A program made the translations under genes and the position numbers. Positions 6,144 through 7,279 of a DNA stretch of 7,279 nucleotides are shown piece after piece. Origin of the DNA: a bacterium (GTDB lineage: Bacteria > Verrucomicrobiota > Verrucomicrobiae > JAJYAR01). The notes below the pieces were generated by a model. The model saw only the letters and a program-made list of their open reading frames with translations, searched no databases and was not told the DNA's origin. How positions within the stretch are numbered: position 1 is the stretch's first letter; every line of letters begins with the position of its first letter. The stretch covers positions 1 to 7,279 of the forward strand of contig JAJYAR010000130.1 of the NCBI GenBank assembly GCA_021779435.1, written 5' to 3'.

Positions 6144-7279
6144 GCCGCGAAGGCCGGTGCGTCCGGCGCGGATTCCCATGCCCGATTCCGCGCCGGACGT
6201 CCATGCCGAATTCGTCCAGCGTCTGCATGACGACCTCGTTTACCGGCGCGTGTCGAGCGGGATCGAGTATCTCGACGCGCACAGGGAAGTGCTGGACCGG
6301 CTCGATGGATCGTCGCCGGGCGCGGCCGCGTGCCTGTCGATGCTGGCGCGATGGGTGGACACGGGCTACGGCAGTCCGGAGCGGGTGCGGGCGCTGCTCG
6401 AGCGGTTTCCGGCTTCGCTCCGGCCAAAGCTGCCGCTGTGGGATTACCTGCAGATCCGGCTTGCGGAAGCATTCGTGGCGATGTCGGATGAGAAGCAGGA
6501 CGAAGCGGCGAAGCACCTGGACTTCATTCTGGCCGCGGGCGACGGGGCGGGCGACCGCGAGTTACTCGCGCTCGCCTACTTCTGGAAAGGACGATCGCGG
6601 CGCTACCAGGCCGACTACGACGAAGCGCTGGAATGTACGATCCGGGGGCGGGAACTGGCGGCGGAGTTCGGCTACACGGCAACGGCGGCGGTGATGCGGA
6701 CGCTTGAAAGCTGGCTGTACTTCCAGAAGGGCAAGTACAGAGAGTCGATGCGGACGCTTGAAGAAGCCGAGGCCGTGCTGATCAAGACGGACGATTACAT
6801 CACGCTAGGTAACATTCAATCCGCTTACGGGCGGATGGCGCGGCGCGAGGGACGGCACGACGCGGCGCTCGAGCATTTCAACCGGGCGATCGAGTGGTAC
6901 CGGCGGAGGGACGCGCAGCACCGGAACTATGCGCGGTCCCTCGCCAACATCGCGACGGTGAAGCGGATGATCGCGCTGCAGATCCGGCGGCGGGTGGACG
7001 CGGCGGTCACGCGGCGGCGCGAGGGCGGGGTGCGGCGGAACTCCGTGGCGGCGCAGACGGAAGAGGTAGTGACCGAGGCGAACTACCGCCGGCGGTTCGA
7101 GGAGCTGCGGCAGGAATCGCTGGCGCATCTGGCGGAGGCGGCGGAGATTTACCGGCAGTTGCGGCATCATCGCGGCACCGGGATGACGCATATCGACCGG
7201 GGCGGTTTGTTTCTGGACGGCGGGGAACTGGACCAGGCGGGTCTGGAGGCGACCGCGGCGTTTGAACTCGGCCAGGAGC
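6127..7279 (+). CDS. TPR-repeat protein of unknown function, truncated by window edge
   Basis: The frame is open from ATG 6127 to the window end (384 codons). It has no signal peptide or membrane segment, so it is probably cytoplasmic. Helical pairs of tetratricopeptide type are seen near residues 145-180 ([20 protein letters not shown]), 185-220 ([20 protein letters not shown]), 225-260 ([20 protein letters not shown]) and, after an Arg-rich, probably flexible or coiled insert (about 280-325), again at 330-384. TPRs bind proteins; the C-terminal part that would reveal the role (for example a CHAT, kinase or DNA-binding domain) is outside the window. The start is uncertain. ATG 6127 overlaps aceB by 17 bases and would suggest translational coupling. 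ATG 6178 is the next in frame. Neither has a good Shine-Dalgarno sequence, and 6178 lies in the loop of an inverted repeat. The third positions are G-rich, as in aceB. Confidence 0.8.
   Translation, partial: MSTSTEPRRPVRPARIPMPDSAPDVHAEFVQRLHDDLVYRRVSSGIEYLDAHREVLDRLDGSSPGAAACLSMLARWVDTGYGSPERVRALLERFPASLRPKLPLWDYLQIRLAEAFVAMSDEKQDEAAKHLDFILAAGDGAGDRELLALAYFWKGRSRRYQADYDEALECTIRGRELAAEFGYTATAAVMRTLESWLYFQKGKYRESMRTLEEAEAVLIKTDDYITLGNIQSAYGRMARREGRHDAALEHFNRAIEWYRRRDAQHRNYARSLANIATVKRMIALQIRRRVDAAVTRRREGGVRRNSVAAQTEEVVTEANYRRRFEELRQESLAHLAEAAEIYRQLRHHRGTGMTHIDRGGLFLDGGELDQAGLEATAAFELGQE
6160..6199. repeat. 13-bp perfect inverted repeat just after the aceB stop codon
   Basis: CGTCCGGCGCGGA (6160-6172) is the exact reverse complement of 6187-6199, with a 14-base loop (6173-6186). 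A further G-U pair is possible at 6159/6200. The hairpin starts 17 bases after the aceB stop and lies within the beginning of the TPR reading frame, with an in-frame ATG (6178) in its loop. No T tract follows, so it is not a standard intrinsic terminator. It could protect the aceB 3' end, attenuate readthrough or control translation of the TPR gene. Part of the pairing may come simply from GC-rich coding sequence. Confidence 0.6.

Noticed and set aside
6203..6694. Plus-strand frame of 163 codons in the TPR region, and a similar one at 6894-7265
   Set aside because: Rich in Arg, Ser and Cys (the first) or in Gly and Ala (the second), without domains. The frame starting at 6127 is open throughout and gives TPR helices.
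6694..6762. Exact 15-base direct repeat ATGCGGACGCTTGAA at 6694-6708 and 6748-6762
   Set aside because: Both copies encode MRTLE, 18 residues apart in the TPR region. Similar helices with the same codon preference explain it; there is no sign of a mobile or regulatory repeat.
1..7279. tRNA or rRNA genes, CRISPR array, insertion sequence ends, integrase or attachment sites
   Set aside because: I looked for cloverleaf-like segments, regularly spaced repeats, transposase motifs and terminal repeats on both strands and saw none.

Overview
The window is GC-rich bacterial chromosome. It holds four recognisable housekeeping or metabolic genes, one unassigned TPR protein gene, and one decayed accessory gene in the middle. 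No gene is lineage-diagnostic by eye. The high GC, the long acidic linker in RpoN, isoform-A malate synthase and the large TPR protein would suit a soil bacterium such as Acidobacteriota (Bryobacter/Solibacter-like), but that is a loose inference.

Left part (1-2893): rpoN, encoding sigma-54, runs leftward out of the window without its C-terminal end. A short gap of 79 bases separates it from a divergent APC-family amino acid permease gene. Middle (2894-3716): a broken gene that I read as the collapsed remains of a large PLD-nuclease / superfamily 2 helicase / DUF3427 protein. Four separate pieces of the protein survive in the right order, but the connecting parts are gone: the PLD catalytic segment and the whole helicase motor. 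Right part (3713-7279): a stand-alone adenylate kinase gene on the minus strand, whose stop codon overlaps that of the relic. Divergent from it is aceB (malate synthase A of the glyoxylate shunt), followed by an overlapping gene for a TPR protein that runs off the right edge.

The most interesting signals both lie at the relic. First, the multiply deleted helicase keeps its two ends and loses its catalytic centre. Second, the plus strand changes from C-rich to G-rich across it, whatever the direction of the flanking genes. That pattern is expected at a rearrangement breakpoint (or an assembly join), or less likely at a replication origin. A 13-bp perfect inverted repeat just after the aceB stop, with a candidate start codon of the TPR gene in its loop, is a third point. 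I found no RNA genes, CRISPR array, insertion sequence or attachment site. I do not see a complete novel system; the nearest thing is the degraded, possibly defence-related helicase.
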